A program made the translations under genes and the position numbers. The notes under the pieces were generated by a model. The model did no database searches, was not told the origin of the DNA, and worked only from the letters and a program-made list of their open reading frames with translations. Below, piece after piece: positions 28,557 through 36,820 of a stretch of DNA of 64,000 nucleotides (its first letter is position 1; every line of letters begins with the position of its first letter). The stretch covers positions 1-64,000 of the forward strand of contig JAKFVC010000048.1 in assembly GCA_021732415.1 (NCBI GenBank), given 5' to 3'. The DNA is from Planctomycetaceae bacterium (GTDB lineage Bacteria; Planctomycetota; Planctomycetia; Planctomycetales; Planctomycetaceae).

Positions 28557-29728
28557 CAGACACAATCAAGAAATGGCCGACTAAGCCCTTGGGAACAGTG
28601 GCCAAGATCGAACGGAACAGTGTCGCGCCGGAAGACATTCGGAGCGGGTCGTTATACGTCGGGCTTGAGAACATCACCGGTAGCGGTGGTTTCGACAGTG
28701 TGCGAGAGGTCGCCAATGGCGAGCTTGTCAGCAGCAAGTTTGTGTTCACACCGGAACACGTGCTCTACGGAAAGCTCCGCCCTTATCTCTCAAAGATTGC
28801 GCGCCCAGGTTTTTCGGGGATTTGCAGCACTGATATTTTGCCTTTGTTGCCCGGCACGGAGGTTGACCGTGACTACCTATTCCACTTTCTTCGCCGCCCA
28901 GAAATGGTTCAGCATGCCACCACTCGATCAACAGGGGCCAATCTGCCGCGTTTGAGCCCGTCGGAACTTGTACAGTTTGAGATTCCGTTGCCGAAGTTGG
29001 AGGAGCAGAAGCGGATTGCCGCCATTCTCGATAAGGCTGACGCCGTCCGGCGTAGGCGGCAGGAAGGGGCATCGCTTTCGCAATCTCTCAGGCGGGCTAC
29101 CTTTTGCGACTTATTTGGTGATCTCAAGTCAAATCCACTCAGATGGGCAACCAAAACTCTTGGGGATATCTGTCACGGCAGATTGCGAAATGGCGTTTCC
29201 CCATCTAGTTCAGGCGATTATGTCGGATCGGTCCTTGTGCTCTCCGCAATCACTGGAGATCGCTTCGATGCCACTTGTGTCAAAGAAGGGACCTTTGCGT
29301 CACCCTTCACGGAGACTCAACTTGTAAACGAAAACGACTTTCTGATTTGTCGCGGCAATGGAAACGTCGAACTGGTTGCGCGAGCAGCGTTTCCAACGTC
29401 TGTGATTGAGCACTGCGTGTTCCCTGACACCATGATCGCGGCAACTGTTGATACCAGCGTGATTGAGAAGGAGTACCTAGAAGAAGTCTGGCGAACAGCA
29501 TTCGTTCGTCAGCAAGTTGAATCGGGGGCCAGGACGACGAACGGAACTCATAAAGTCAACCAGGGCGTGTTGGAAGAGGTGGCGTTTCCGATTCCGCCGC
29601 TTTCTTTACAGAAAGAATTCGGAGCGATAAGCCGCGACTGTGAAACACTTCGCGAGAAGTTTTCGGATGACATCGACGGTGACTTGTTCAACTCCCTCGT
29701 CCAACGAGCGTTCAAGGGGGAGCTGTAA
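28553..29728 (+). CDS. hsdS: Type I restriction-modification specificity subunit
   Basis: The 391-residue protein has the usual two target-recognition domains separated by conserved helices. The first half ends in IPLPKLEEQKRIAAILDKADAV, the classic HsdS helix. The second domain carries a typical GNVELVARAAFP stretch and ends in VAFPIPPLSLQKEF and the closing helix SLVQRAFKGEL. HsdS sets the DNA target of the complex; the target sequence cannot be predicted. ATGA overlap with hsdM indicates coupled translation. Both halves are present, so the enzyme is probably functional. Confidence 0.9.
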   Translation: MTDTIKKWPTKPLGTVAKIERNSVAPEDIRSGSLYVGLENITGSGGFDSVREVANGELVSSKFVFTPEHVLYGKLRPYLSKIARPGFSGICSTDILPLLPGTEVDRDYLFHFLRRPEMVQHATTRSTGANLPRLSPSELVQFEIPLPKLEEQKRIAAILDKADAVRRRRQEGASLSQSLRRATFCDLFGDLKSNPLRWATKTLGDICHGRLRNGVSPSSSGDYVGSVLVLSAITGDRFDATCVKEGTFASPFTETQLVNENDFLICRGNGNVELVARAAFPTSVIEHCVFPDTMIAATVDTSVIEKEYLEEVWRTAFVRQQVESGARTTNGTHKVNQGVLEEVAFPIPPLSLQKEFGAISRDCETLREKFSDDIDGDLFNSLVQRAFKGEL

Positions 29729-30091
29729 GTGAGCGGGGATTTGACGCAGACCACGGTGTTCTATTCCTGGGAGTCTGACCTCCCCGGCAAGACCACGCGC
29801 AATCTGATCGAAGGCTGCCTCAACGCCGCGATCCAGCAACTTGGCCGCGAGGACGATCTGGATGTCGATCCCAGCCTCGACCGTGACACGAAAGGTGTGA
29901 CCGGCTCGCCCGTCATTCTCGACGCGATCCTGGAGAAGATCGACAACTGCACGGCATTCGTGGCTGATGTCTCGATCATCAACTCCGCCGACGTCCGCCG
30001 CGATCCCCCGGCACGCCCCACACCGAACCCCAACGTCCTGATCGAACTCGGCTACGCCCTCAAGACCCTCGGCATCCGGGCATCACGCTGA
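29729..30091 (+). pseudogene. N-terminal fragment of a TIR-like nucleotide-binding protein
   Basis: The frame begins with GTG immediately after the hsdS stop. The first 113 residues are well preserved: TTVFYSWESDLPGKTTRN, DPSLDRDTKGVTGSP, AFVADVSIINS and PNPNVLIELGYALKTLG. These match the start of widespread TIR-like proteins that continue for another 150 or more residues. After KTLGI the homology stops and the frame ends within a few codons. At that point the sequence switches to a piece of an unrelated AAA ATPase. I read this as a deletion that removed the rest of the gene. Without its C-terminal half the product is probably inactive. Confidence 0.7.
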
Positions 30092-30426
30092 TCGAGCAGC
30101 CGGAGTTGCACAATCATCCGTCCGTCGAAGTCGGTCTCGGTGATTTGTTCGTCGAGACGATCCACCAAAAGCACTGCCGGTTTATTCTGGAAACACACGG
30201 CGAACACTTGATGTTGCGGATGCTGAGACGCATTCGCCAGACGACAGACAAGGAGTTGCCCGAGGGAGTCAATGGGCTGTTGCCTGGTGAAGTTGCCGTT
30301 TACTACGTTGAGAGAACACCGAGCGGGGTGAAATGCCGAAGGCTGCGGATCGACGAAACGGGCGAGTTTCTTGATGATTGGCCAAAAGGCTTCTTTGACG
30401 AACGAGCAGAGGAACTGTTCGGATGA
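30079..30426 (+). pseudogene. C-terminal fragment of an AAA ATPase (DUF3696/OLD-like)
   Basis: In a different frame from the TIR-like fragment, the sequence resumes with GITLIEQPELHNHPSVEVGL, a Walker B/D-loop. RFILETHGEHLMLRMLRRI follows, the switch His region of OLD/RecF-like ATPases with a DUF3696 tail (VAVYYVER, GEFLDDWPKGFFDERAEEL). Walker A and the first two thirds are missing. The junction lies in a repeat of GGCATC (30071-30076 and 30079-30084), which suggests a microhomology-mediated deletion. The stop codon overlaps the ATG of the next gene by four bases, so the intact ancestor formed an operon with it. Confidence 0.75.
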
Positions 30427-31340
30427 TTTTTGAGTATGCACTGGAGCCGGAAGTTCTCTCCAAACCAGAAAACGTCCGGTATTTCCTTGAACAGTTCGAC
30501 GTCCATAAAGGGAGGCTAATCGCAGACTACCCGAAGAAATGGGCGTCGGTCGTATATCGCATGTGGGCTCCCAAGTTGATGACTATGGAAGGGGCGAGAT
30601 TCCGACAGCTACTCGAATCATTGTCGAAGAAGGTGCTGGAGCGTGAAACCACTCGGACCTACGAAGGGTCAGTCTGGTTGGAAAACGCCGAAAGAATCCA
30701 GAACAATGGTCGCGAACCCTTCCGAGCAATCGTCGCCAAGGAAAACCCGCGATCGCATCCGGCGGTGTTGGTTGCGGAAGCAGTCAACGAACTATCGTCG
30801 TTATGGCATGTCAAACGGCAAGACGTGGTCGAGAGAAAAGCACGGGCATTGGCCGATGTTGCTGCTCCGCTAATTCTGATCTCCAAACAGATTCTGTTGA
30901 TCGACCCATACTTTGACCCATGTGAGCGGACCTTTCAGAGCAGCCTGAAGGCGTTGCTTTATCCTCTCGGATATCGTCGGGCTCGCCCCGGCCGGCTTGA
31001 ACTGCATTGCTGTGTCAATCCGAAGTCTAGTCAGACGTTTTGGAGCGACTGTTTGACTGAACTTCCTGAGTTCGTCCCCCACGGGATCAGTTTATCGGTC
31101 GTTCGTTGGAAATTGATGGACGGGGGAGAACGATTCCATCGGCGTTACGTTCTGACCGAACGCGGCGGCATTGCATTCGAGGGTGGACTCGATCGCGGAA
31201 AAGAGGGACAAACAACCGATGTCTACCTCTTGGAGTCTGAGCTGCGAGATACCCGGTGGAAAGAATACCAGCCCGATTCAACGGTATTTGAGAAGGACGA
31301 AGACGGCCCAATTCAAGTGGTCGGCAAATGGCAGATATGA
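30423..31340 (+). CDS. PLD-like (MIT_C-like) nuclease-type protein, orphaned partner
   Basis: The 305-residue protein has a helical N-terminal half. Its C-terminal half contains ILLIDPYFDPCERTFQSSL and then GERFHRRYVLTERGGIAFEGGLD. Such H-x-R-Y and G-G/D patterns resemble the phospholipase-D-like MIT_C domain, with one His-centred active-site half. I cannot see a full HxKxxxxD motif, so catalysis is uncertain. It overlaps the AAA fragment by four bases and was probably its functional partner (ATPase plus effector). With the ATPase truncated, this gene may be non-functional even though its own frame is intact. The role is unknown; defence is likely from its position after hsdRMS. Confidence 0.5.
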   Translation: MIFEYALEPEVLSKPENVRYFLEQFDVHKGRLIADYPKKWASVVYRMWAPKLMTMEGARFRQLLESLSKKVLERETTRTYEGSVWLENAERIQNNGREPFRAIVAKENPRSHPAVLVAEAVNELSSLWHVKRQDVVERKARALADVAAPLILISKQILLIDPYFDPCERTFQSSLKALLYPLGYRRARPGRLELHCCVNPKSSQTFWSDCLTELPEFVPHGISLSVVRWKLMDGGERFHRRYVLTERGGIAFEGGLDRGKEGQTTDVYLLESELRDTRWKEYQPDSTVFEKDEDGPIQVVGKWQI

Positions 31341-31497
31341 CTGAGCGAAATGTGGAATTCCATCGAAACTGAAAAGATCGAATGAATCGCGAGCGCTACC
31401 GATTAAGGATTCGTATCTACTGAATCCGAGCCCGAAATGCGTCATATAAGTTGAAGCCCTTGGCATAGCTCTGGGGATTTGTTCCCCAAGTATCTCC

Positions 31498-31548
31498 AGC
31501 CCCACGAACTCCAGTTTCGACTGGTTCTCGCGGGGCTGTTTTCGTTTT
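31498..31548 (+). terminator. Intrinsic terminator-like hairpin with T-rich tail
   Basis: AGCCCC...GGGGCT encloses a second paired block (CCAG/CTGG, plus CGA/TCG), and GTTTTCGTTTT follows. It lies about 160 bases after the PLD-like gene and 65 bases before the DUF1257 gene, so it divides the defence island from the next one. Confidence 0.6.
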
Positions 31549-31613
31549 CCACCAGGCACGTGGGACCGGCGGTCGGTCCTATCGCAATATCACCAAAGTG
31601 GAGGATCAACATC

Positions 31614-31976
31614 ATGTCGCACATTGTGCAGATTCAGACGGAGATTCGGGACCCAGTCGCCATTCGAGCGGCCTGTGATCGGTTGGCTTTGCCGGAGCCG
31701 GTCTTCGGTGAGACGAAGCTCTTCTCCAGTTCGGCCGTGGGCTGGGCGGTGCGGTTGCCGGCATGGCGGTATCCGGTGGTCTGTGATGTCACCACCGCCA
31801 AGATCGCCTTTGACAGCTTCGGTGGTCGATGGGGAGAGCAGAAAGAATTGGACAAGTTCCTTCAAAGGTACTCGGTGGAGAAAGCTCGGATCGAAGCGAG
31901 CCGACAGGGGCACACTGTCAGTGAAGAACAGTTGGCCAACGGCTCGATTCGTGTGCGGATCGCCGTCGCGGGATGA
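31614..31976 (+). CDS. DUF1257 (Ycf35-like) protein
   Basis: The 120-residue protein begins MSHIVQIQTEIRDPVAIRAA, the typical start of DUF1257/Ycf35, and contains VFGETKLFSSSAVGWAVRLP and WRYPVVCDVTTAKIAFDSFGGRWG. GGAGG precedes the ATG at suitable spacing. The upstream part of the frame is non-coding leader. DUF1257, DUF2997 and a Ycf46-like AAA ATPase are a recurring gene set in cyanobacteria, plastids and planctomycetes; its role is unknown. All three occur here in order. Confidence 0.85.
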   Translation: MSHIVQIQTEIRDPVAIRAACDRLALPEPVFGETKLFSSSAVGWAVRLPAWRYPVVCDVTTAKIAFDSFGGRWGEQKELDKFLQRYSVEKARIEASRQGHTVSEEQLANGSIRVRIAVAG

Positions 31977-32026
31977 GAGGGACTCACTCTCTGCCATCGA
32001 ATCTCATTTGCGAATAAGGAGACAGC

Positions 32027-32245
32027 ATGACGATCGCACGCCGCCGCCGTGTTCTTCGTCCAGTGGCATCGACGCCCACGGCCGCCTCGGTGCGGTTATC
32101 CCGATGGCGAGAACGGCTGGCTGAAGAGCAGCAGACATTGACTCGCTGGATGGCGAAACTGAAGCGCGCCTTTCACTCATTAGAAAAACATCAACAGCGA
32201 GTCGCCCGGCTGGAGCGGCAGATTCGCCAAGTGGAGGAGACCTGA
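32027..32245 (+). CDS. Small basic coiled-coil protein (72 aa)
   Basis: A very basic N-terminus (MTIARRRRVLRPVA) is followed by a heptad helix (LAEEQQTLTRWMAKLKRAF, then HQQRVARLERQIRQVEE). AAGGAG precedes the ATG. The stop codon shares its A with the DUF2997 start (TGATG), so the two genes are coupled. I do not recognise the family; the charge and coiled coil suggest an adaptor or a nucleic-acid-bound protein. Confidence 0.7.
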   Translation: MTIARRRRVLRPVASTPTAASVRLSRWRERLAEEQQTLTRWMAKLKRAFHSLEKHQQRVARLERQIRQVEET

Positions 32246-32433
32246 TGGCCAAGATCATCGAAGTCACGGTATCGCCCAAGGGGGAGACCACCATTCAATC
32301 AAAAGGTTTCACCGGCGATCAATGTCGTGACGCCACGCGCAACCTCGAAGCCGCACTGGGCGTGCGGACGCGCGAACAATTAACGGACGAATTCCATGCC
32401 ACGGCGGCGAACGCTCAAGAGGCACGCCAGTAA
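32245..32433 (+). CDS. DUF2997 protein (62 aa)
   Basis: MAKIIEVTVSPKGETTIQSK followed by GFTGDQCRDATRNLEAALG is the DUF2997 signature, and the length of about 60 residues is normal. The function is unknown. It is always small and usually lies beside DUF1257 and a Ycf46-like ATPase. Its translation is coupled to the preceding coiled-coil gene by a one-base overlap. Confidence 0.8.
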   Translation: MAKIIEVTVSPKGETTIQSKGFTGDQCRDATRNLEAALGVRTREQLTDEFHATAANAQEARQ

Positions 32434-32466
32434 GACGCTGGCCTATTCATCCATTGAATCCCAATC

Positions 32467-32497
32467 CGCTCCGCATCGCTTGTCGCGATGCGGAGCG
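32467..32497. promoter_or_regulatory. Perfect 13-bp hairpin before the AAA ATPase gene
   Basis: CGCTCCGCATCGC pairs with GCGATGCGGAGCG across a 5-base loop. It lies between DUF2997 and the AAA gene and lacks a strong T-run, so it could be a weak terminator or an RNA-processing or protein-binding element. The core CTCCGCATCGC also occurs in the hairpin at 17335. Confidence 0.55.
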
Positions 32498-32557
32498 ATC
32501 TCATTTCTGGAATGACGGCCACCGCACTCCGGCCTCGCAACATAAGGAGTCCCCTTT

Positions 32558-34072
32558 ATGAGCCTGCTGACGCAACTCAACGACTACATCAACGCGGCCT
32601 TCAGTGGGCTGTGGGTCACGACGGTCGAACCCGACGAAGCCGAGCGGGAATTGGTGGAACACGCTCGCCGTCGCCAGTGGACGCTGGCGGTGTGGGATCT
32701 CGCACGGGGGTTGCGATTTCCCGCGAATGCCCCTGCGACCGTGCCCCAGGTCGATGATCCACTCGCCGTGTTGAAAGCCCTGCCCACACTGGCACCGGCG
32801 TCCACCAGCGAAGATGCGACCGCGACCGAGCAGACCACGCTGCTCGTCCTGCCGAACTTTCATCGCTTCTTGAACAGTCCCGAGATCGTTCAAAACCTGT
32901 TCGAGCAACTCGTCGCGGGCAAGCAGAGCCGGACGTTCATCGTTGTGCTCTCCCCTGTTGTCGCGATCCCGGTCGAACTCGAACGGGCCTTCGTGGTGAT
33001 TGACCATGCGTTGCCGACGCCGGACCAACTCGGTCAGATTGCCCAAGATGTCCTCGCTGACCATCCCGATGGCATCCCCACCAATCGCGCGTGGCAGAGT
33101 CTATTGGAGGCGGCCGCCGGGTTGACGCGGGCAGAGGCCGAGGGCGCGTTTGCCCTGAGTTTGGCCCGGCACGATGCTCTGCGACCGGAAGTCATCTGGG
33201 AACTCAAGGCCCAGACGCTGCGGAAGCAAAGCCTGCTCACCCTGCACCGGGGGCCGGGAGACTTCTCGTCGCTCGGTGGTCTCGCGGCCCTGAAGGAGTT
33301 CTGTCGCCGGGCGCTTCAGCCGCGCCGGTCCGTGAAACCGCGCGGAACGCTCCTCTTGTCGCCGCCCGGTTGTGGCAAATCGGCGTTCGCTCGGGCCCTC
33401 GGCAACGAGATGGGCCGCCCGGTGCTCATGCTCGACATCGGTAACCTGATGGGCGGACTGGTCGGCGACACGGAGCGCAATGTCCGGCAGGCGCTCAAGA
33501 TCGCTGATGCGATGAGTCCCTGTATTCTGTTCGCCGATGAACTGGAGAAGGGCCTGGCGGGCGTGGGCGGCAATGGCGATTCGGGGGTCTCGACACGACT
33601 GTTCGGCACGCTGTTGAGCTGGCTGGCCGATCACGAGTCCGATGTGTTCTTCATTGGCACGGCGAACGACATCAGTCGGTTGCCGCCCGAGTTCACTCGC
33701 GCCGAGCGCCTCGATGCGGTGTTCTTCGTGGATCTTCCCGGTGCTGCTGAACGCCAGACGATCTGGCAGCTCTATCGCCGGCAGTACGACATCGCGGCCA
33801 ATCAGCCGATCCCGCAGGACACCGATTGGACGGGTGCCGAGATTAAATCGTGTTGCCGGTTGTCGGCACTGCTGGATGTGTCACTGACCGAAGCGGCAAA
33901 GAATGTTGTGCCGGTCGCCCACACGGCGGCGGAAGCCGTCGCGAAACTCCGTCAGTGGGCGAGCGGCCGGTGCCTGTCGGCCGATCGTTCCGGTCTGTAT
34001 GTCCATTCTCCGGAGGCGGGGGAGGCTTCGCGCCGGAAGGTGCGGCGGCCTGCCGATCCGCAGAACAACTGA
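32558..34072 (+). CDS. Ycf46-like AAA+ ATPase
   Basis: The 504-residue protein has an N-terminal non-catalytic domain (residues 1-200, with a degenerate RecA-like fold, LLVLPNFHRFL). One AAA+ module follows: Walker A LLSPPGCGKSAFARALG near residue 270, Walker B CILFADELEKGL, sensor I FIGTAND and arginine-finger-like FTRAERLDAVFFVDLPG. This is the Ycf46 arrangement. Ycf46-type ATPases are found with DUF1257 and DUF2997, and their substrate is unknown. AAGGAG precedes the ATG. Remodelling of a DNA- or protein-bound complex of the small neighbours is my inference. Confidence 0.85.
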   Translation: MSLLTQLNDYINAAFSGLWVTTVEPDEAERELVEHARRRQWTLAVWDLARGLRFPANAPATVPQVDDPLAVLKALPTLAPASTSEDATATEQTTLLVLPNFHRFLNSPEIVQNLFEQLVAGKQSRTFIVVLSPVVAIPVELERAFVVIDHALPTPDQLGQIAQDVLADHPDGIPTNRAWQSLLEAAAGLTRAEAEGAFALSLARHDALRPEVIWELKAQTLRKQSLLTLHRGPGDFSSLGGLAALKEFCRRALQPRRSVKPRGTLLLSPPGCGKSAFARALGNEMGRPVLMLDIGNLMGGLVGDTERNVRQALKIADAMSPCILFADELEKGLAGVGGNGDSGVSTRLFGTLLSWLADHESDVFFIGTANDISRLPPEFTRAERLDAVFFVDLPGAAERQTIWQLYRRQYDIAANQPIPQDTDWTGAEIKSCCRLSALLDVSLTEAAKNVVPVAHTAAEAVAKLRQWASGRCLSADRSGLYVHSPEAGEASRRKVRRPADPQNN

Positions 34073-34128
34073 GCGGTTGACTTGTGCCTGCGGGTGTTTC
34101 ACTCTTCCTCTAACAGGAGACTCTCACG

Positions 34129-34851
34129 ATGGGCTTAACCATTCACTGGAAACTCAAAGCGGATGTTCGTCAGGAAGGGGAGGCCCGTGCGCTCGTGGAG
34201 CGGCTCCGACAACGGGCATGCGATCTTCCGCTGGCAAACGTCAGCGAGATGATGGAACTGGCGGGGGAGGAGACCGATTTTGCCAAGTTGCCGCGCGAGT
34301 CCCCCGCGCGCTGGTTGCTCATTCAAGCCGGAGCGTACATCAAGGTCAGCGGCAGCGATTATCAGGTGTCCCCGCAACATGTGATCGCGTTCACGACCCG
34401 ACCGGGTGAGGGCTGTGAACCGGCCAACTTCGGTCTGTGCCGGTATCCGGCGACCCTCGAAGTCGACGATCACCGGGCCGGTGCGACGGGTGGGAAGCGG
34501 CGTGTGAAGACTGGCCTCACTGGCTGGCGCTGGGAGAGCTTCTGCAAGACTCAGTATGCCAGCAACCCGGACTGCGGCGGGGTCGAGAACTTTTTGCGCT
34601 GTCACTTGTCAGTGGTCGCCTTGCTCGACTTCGCTCAGTCACTGGGGCTCGTCGAGGAAATCTCCGACGAGGGAAACTACTGGGAAGCGCGCGACGCAGA
34701 AGCACTCGCGAAAGAGGTCGGAGTGTGGAATGCGATGATTGCCGGGTTCGCCGGCCGATTGAAGGACGCTCTCGGCAACGGTGTCGTGAGCGCGATCACC
34801 CAATTCCCCAACTTCGAGCATCTCGAAGCCAAAGGCCGCCGCGACTCGTAG
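34129..34851 (+). CDS. Hypothetical protein (240 aa)
   Basis: I do not recognise this family. It starts MGLTIHWKLKADVRQEGEAR behind CAGGAGA, which makes the start secure. The middle shows a beta-rich pattern (YQVSPQHVIAFTTRPGEGCE, NFGLCRYPATLEV), and the last third is helical with LLDFAQSLGLVEEI. Similar proteins appear alongside DUF1257/AAA gene sets in planctomycetes, as far as I recall, with no assigned role. There is no membrane segment. It is probably co-transcribed with the ATPase 56 bases upstream. Confidence 0.7.
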   Translation: MGLTIHWKLKADVRQEGEARALVERLRQRACDLPLANVSEMMELAGEETDFAKLPRESPARWLLIQAGAYIKVSGSDYQVSPQHVIAFTTRPGEGCEPANFGLCRYPATLEVDDHRAGATGGKRRVKTGLTGWRWESFCKTQYASNPDCGGVENFLRCHLSVVALLDFAQSLGLVEEISDEGNYWEARDAEALAKEVGVWNAMIAGFAGRLKDALGNGVVSAITQFPNFEHLEAKGRRDS

Positions 34852-34921
34852 TTGAAAAGGGTGTGCTACTGCTGTTGGCTGGATGATTTGTGAACTGCTG
34901 ACGACAGAAAAGGAGGCTTGA

Positions 34922-35227
34922 TTGCTGACGCGAAGGCATCTCGCCGTCCTCCGGGCGGCATTGCAATTCTTTGATGAGGAACTCATGCCGCATGGCCTTC
35001 GTGCCATGCGGCCCTATTTTGATGAACCGCTGCACAGAGCACTGAAGCCGTCAGAGCTGCGAGAACTGCGGACATTTCTGCGGGACTGTGAGCTGAAATA
35101 CGCGGGCTATGATCCCGCGTCGGGTCGGCTGACCAACCCAAAGCTACCTCCGTCGCCGCAAACGACTCGGTTGAAGACCAGCGATCCTGCGCCCCAGATC
35201 GCCGTGGTCTTGTTGCCGCCAAGTTGA
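34922..35227 (+). CDS. Small helical protein, TTG start, paralogue of 38757 gene
   Basis: The start is TTG at 34922, with AAGGAGG at good spacing; no ATG fits. The 101-residue product begins LTRRHLAVLRAALQFFDEE and shares its first 60 residues with the product of the gene at 38757 (LTLRELATTLAALRFWREE). Both continue with R-PY and a helix around ELR-LR. A perfect hairpin (GCCGCATGGC/GCCATGCGGC, 34986-35011) lies inside the coding region. The function is unknown. The last 40 residues are proline-rich. Confidence 0.65.
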   Translation: MLTRRHLAVLRAALQFFDEELMPHGLRAMRPYFDEPLHRALKPSELRELRTFLRDCELKYAGYDPASGRLTNPKLPPSPQTTRLKTSDPAPQIAVVLLPPS

Positions 35228-35238
35228 ACCGGCCCGCA

Positions 35239-35472
35239 TCATAAGCCGTCCATCAACTCGGCTAAGGTGATGCCGAGCGTCTGCGCGATCGCTTCGATGT
35301 TCCGCAAGGCGACATTCCGCTCGCCTCGCTCGATCCCGCCGATGTACGTGCGGTCCAACTCACAGGCCGCGGCGAATCCTTCCTGGGAATAGCCCAGCTC
35401 TTTCCGCAGATCGCGGACACGCTGTCCAAATCGCTCCAGGATGTCCGCGGCTCGCTTTCCCATGCGAGCCAT
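35239..35472 (-). CDS. XRE-family helix-turn-helix regulator
   Basis: A short DNA-binding protein of about 77 residues. [20 protein letters not shown], then [20 protein letters not shown], then [16 protein letters not shown] is a complete XRE/Cro HTH with no extra domain. I placed the start at [12 protein letters not shown] (35470-35472); MGKR at 35463 is possible, and neither has a ribosome site. It is the only minus-strand gene in the island and diverges from the secreted-protein gene at 35605. The gap between them holds repeats that could be its operators. It is probably the island's autoregulated repressor. Confidence 0.85.
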   Translation of the reverse strand: MARMGKRAADILERFGQRVRDLRKELGYSQEGFAAACELDRTYIGGIERGERNVALRNIEAIAQTLGITLAELMDGL

Positions 35473-35479
35473 TGGAATG

Positions 35480-35515
35480 TTGACAATGAGTATCGCTCTA
35501 CGGACTATGAGTATC
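35480..35515 (+). promoter_or_regulatory. Candidate promoter overlapped by direct repeats (XRE operator)
   Basis: TTGACA at 35480-35485 is a perfect -35 box. A weak -10 (GACTAT) follows at 17-base spacing. ATGAGTATC occurs at 35486-35494 and again at 35507-35515, exactly 21 bases (two helical turns) apart, covering the spacer and the -10. A diverged copy (ATGCGCATC) is at 35534. This is the layout expected for repression by the divergent XRE protein. Confidence 0.5.
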
Positions 35516-35604
35516 ATCCGGCGAGTGATGACGATGCGCATCGCTCTGTGCCGTTCGGGATCGGCTTCCCGACAATTTCAGATCGCCCAAGAAAGGAGCT
35601 TCTC

Positions 35605-36711
35605 TTGAACTCACACAACTGGCTGTTCGCCGTGTCTCTGATCGGTATCTCATCTCTTGGGTGCGGAACTTCCATCACACCCAACCCATTAAACGCGACA
35701 ACATCAGACAACACTGATCAGTCCTTTTCGGCTATCGGGCCTGCCGCTGACGGAAACGTCCCCAGCGAAGATCCGACCGAAACAACGCAGGACGCACGTC
35801 CTGAGACCTCGCGTAAGGATGTAAGGTCGCAACCACCGAAATCGGGGCCAAAACACATGGCGACCGCCAATGCGGGGCAGAAGAACCTAGCAGCGGGAAA
35901 GAAGACCATTCGCAGAGAAGATGCCGTCGATCTTGTCGAGTATGCGCAGTCAAAAGGACTCGGCACGCAATTCGAGGCGCGGACTCTCATCAACAAAGCG
36001 GGGAACTCGGATCACGTCCTCGCTGGCCTTTGGAAGTTGACAGTTTCTCAGACGGACTGTGAGACTGGGTTCCTTGAAGGAAGTCCTGGAATCCAGGTCA
36101 CCGACGACTCAGAACTTTGGCTCAGCGCGAGGGTCCCGTTTCGCATCTACATTCCGTGCGGGCCGCTGGGTGAAAGCACACGGGTCGGCATCAAAGGGGC
36201 AAGAACCGTTGTTGCCGCGAAATACGAAAGCCGTGCTCAACCATTTGTGCTCACAGCGGATTCGACGCTTCGTCCATGTAGCCGACAAGAATATCAGGCG
36301 ATGGGCATTGCTCGGAACAGAGACAGCCTCTTCTACCCGGAAGCCGACAGGACAAAGGTATTGATCGCAGGGCAATTCAATACTGACGTGAGAGCCTTCT
36401 TCAAGAACCGTTCGTCACCGAAGGGCTACACTGCGACAATCTATCTTCAAGATTTGCGTTACGGATCCATCGTACACTATCAACATTCTTGTGGATTTTA
36501 CAGGTGGGGCGCTCTACGCACCAACGACTGGGATTCGGACCTTCTGATGACATGGAATACCACCGGTGCGCTGACTGGCACCGTACCGGACTATGTCCAC
36601 ACAGACCCCGCCGACAGCCCCATGATTACGTCAGCCACCATGCGCGCCATTGATGTGTTCGATCCGGCGGGGGAGGTCTTGGTGAGTGCTGACTGGGCCC
36701 TCGATCAATAG
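35605..36711 (+). CDS. Secreted protein, probable lipoprotein, function unknown
   Basis: The TTG at 35605 has AAAGGAG six bases upstream and gives MNSHNWLFAVSLIGISSLGC, a short signal peptide ending in a weak lipobox. I prefer it to the ATG at 35548, whose extra 19 residues look like leader. A Ser/Thr/Pro-rich linker (residues 25-85) precedes a beta-rich domain of about 270 residues (LSARVPFRIYIPCGPLGES, ATIYLQDLRYGSIVHY). The product has few cysteines and I do not recognise the fold. It is the odd gene in a DNA-metabolism island, and a role at the cell surface is my inference. A good terminator follows. Confidence 0.65.
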   Translation: MNSHNWLFAVSLIGISSLGCGTSITPNPLNATTSDNTDQSFSAIGPAADGNVPSEDPTETTQDARPETSRKDVRSQPPKSGPKHMATANAGQKNLAAGKKTIRREDAVDLVEYAQSKGLGTQFEARTLINKAGNSDHVLAGLWKLTVSQTDCETGFLEGSPGIQVTDDSELWLSARVPFRIYIPCGPLGESTRVGIKGARTVVAAKYESRAQPFVLTADSTLRPCSRQEYQAMGIARNRDSLFYPEADRTKVLIAGQFNTDVRAFFKNRSSPKGYTATIYLQDLRYGSIVHYQHSCGFYRWGALRTNDWDSDLLMTWNTTGALTGTVPDYVHTDPADSPMITSATMRAIDVFDPAGEVLVSADWALDQ

Positions 36712-36743
36712 TAAAGAAGTCAACGTCTCTGTCCTCTCCACTT

Positions 36744-36790
36744 AACGCCGTTCGGTCCTTCACGGGATCGAGCGGCGTTTTTCGTTTTGA
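36744..36790 (+). terminator. Intrinsic terminator
   Basis: AACGCCG at 36744-36750 pairs with CGGCGTT at 36773-36779, followed by a T-rich tract (TTTTCGTTTT). It lies 33 bases after the secreted-protein gene and 30 bases before the next start codon. Confidence 0.7.
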
Positions 36791-36820
36791 CACCATCCCT
36801 TCCATCACGAAAGGCCCACG

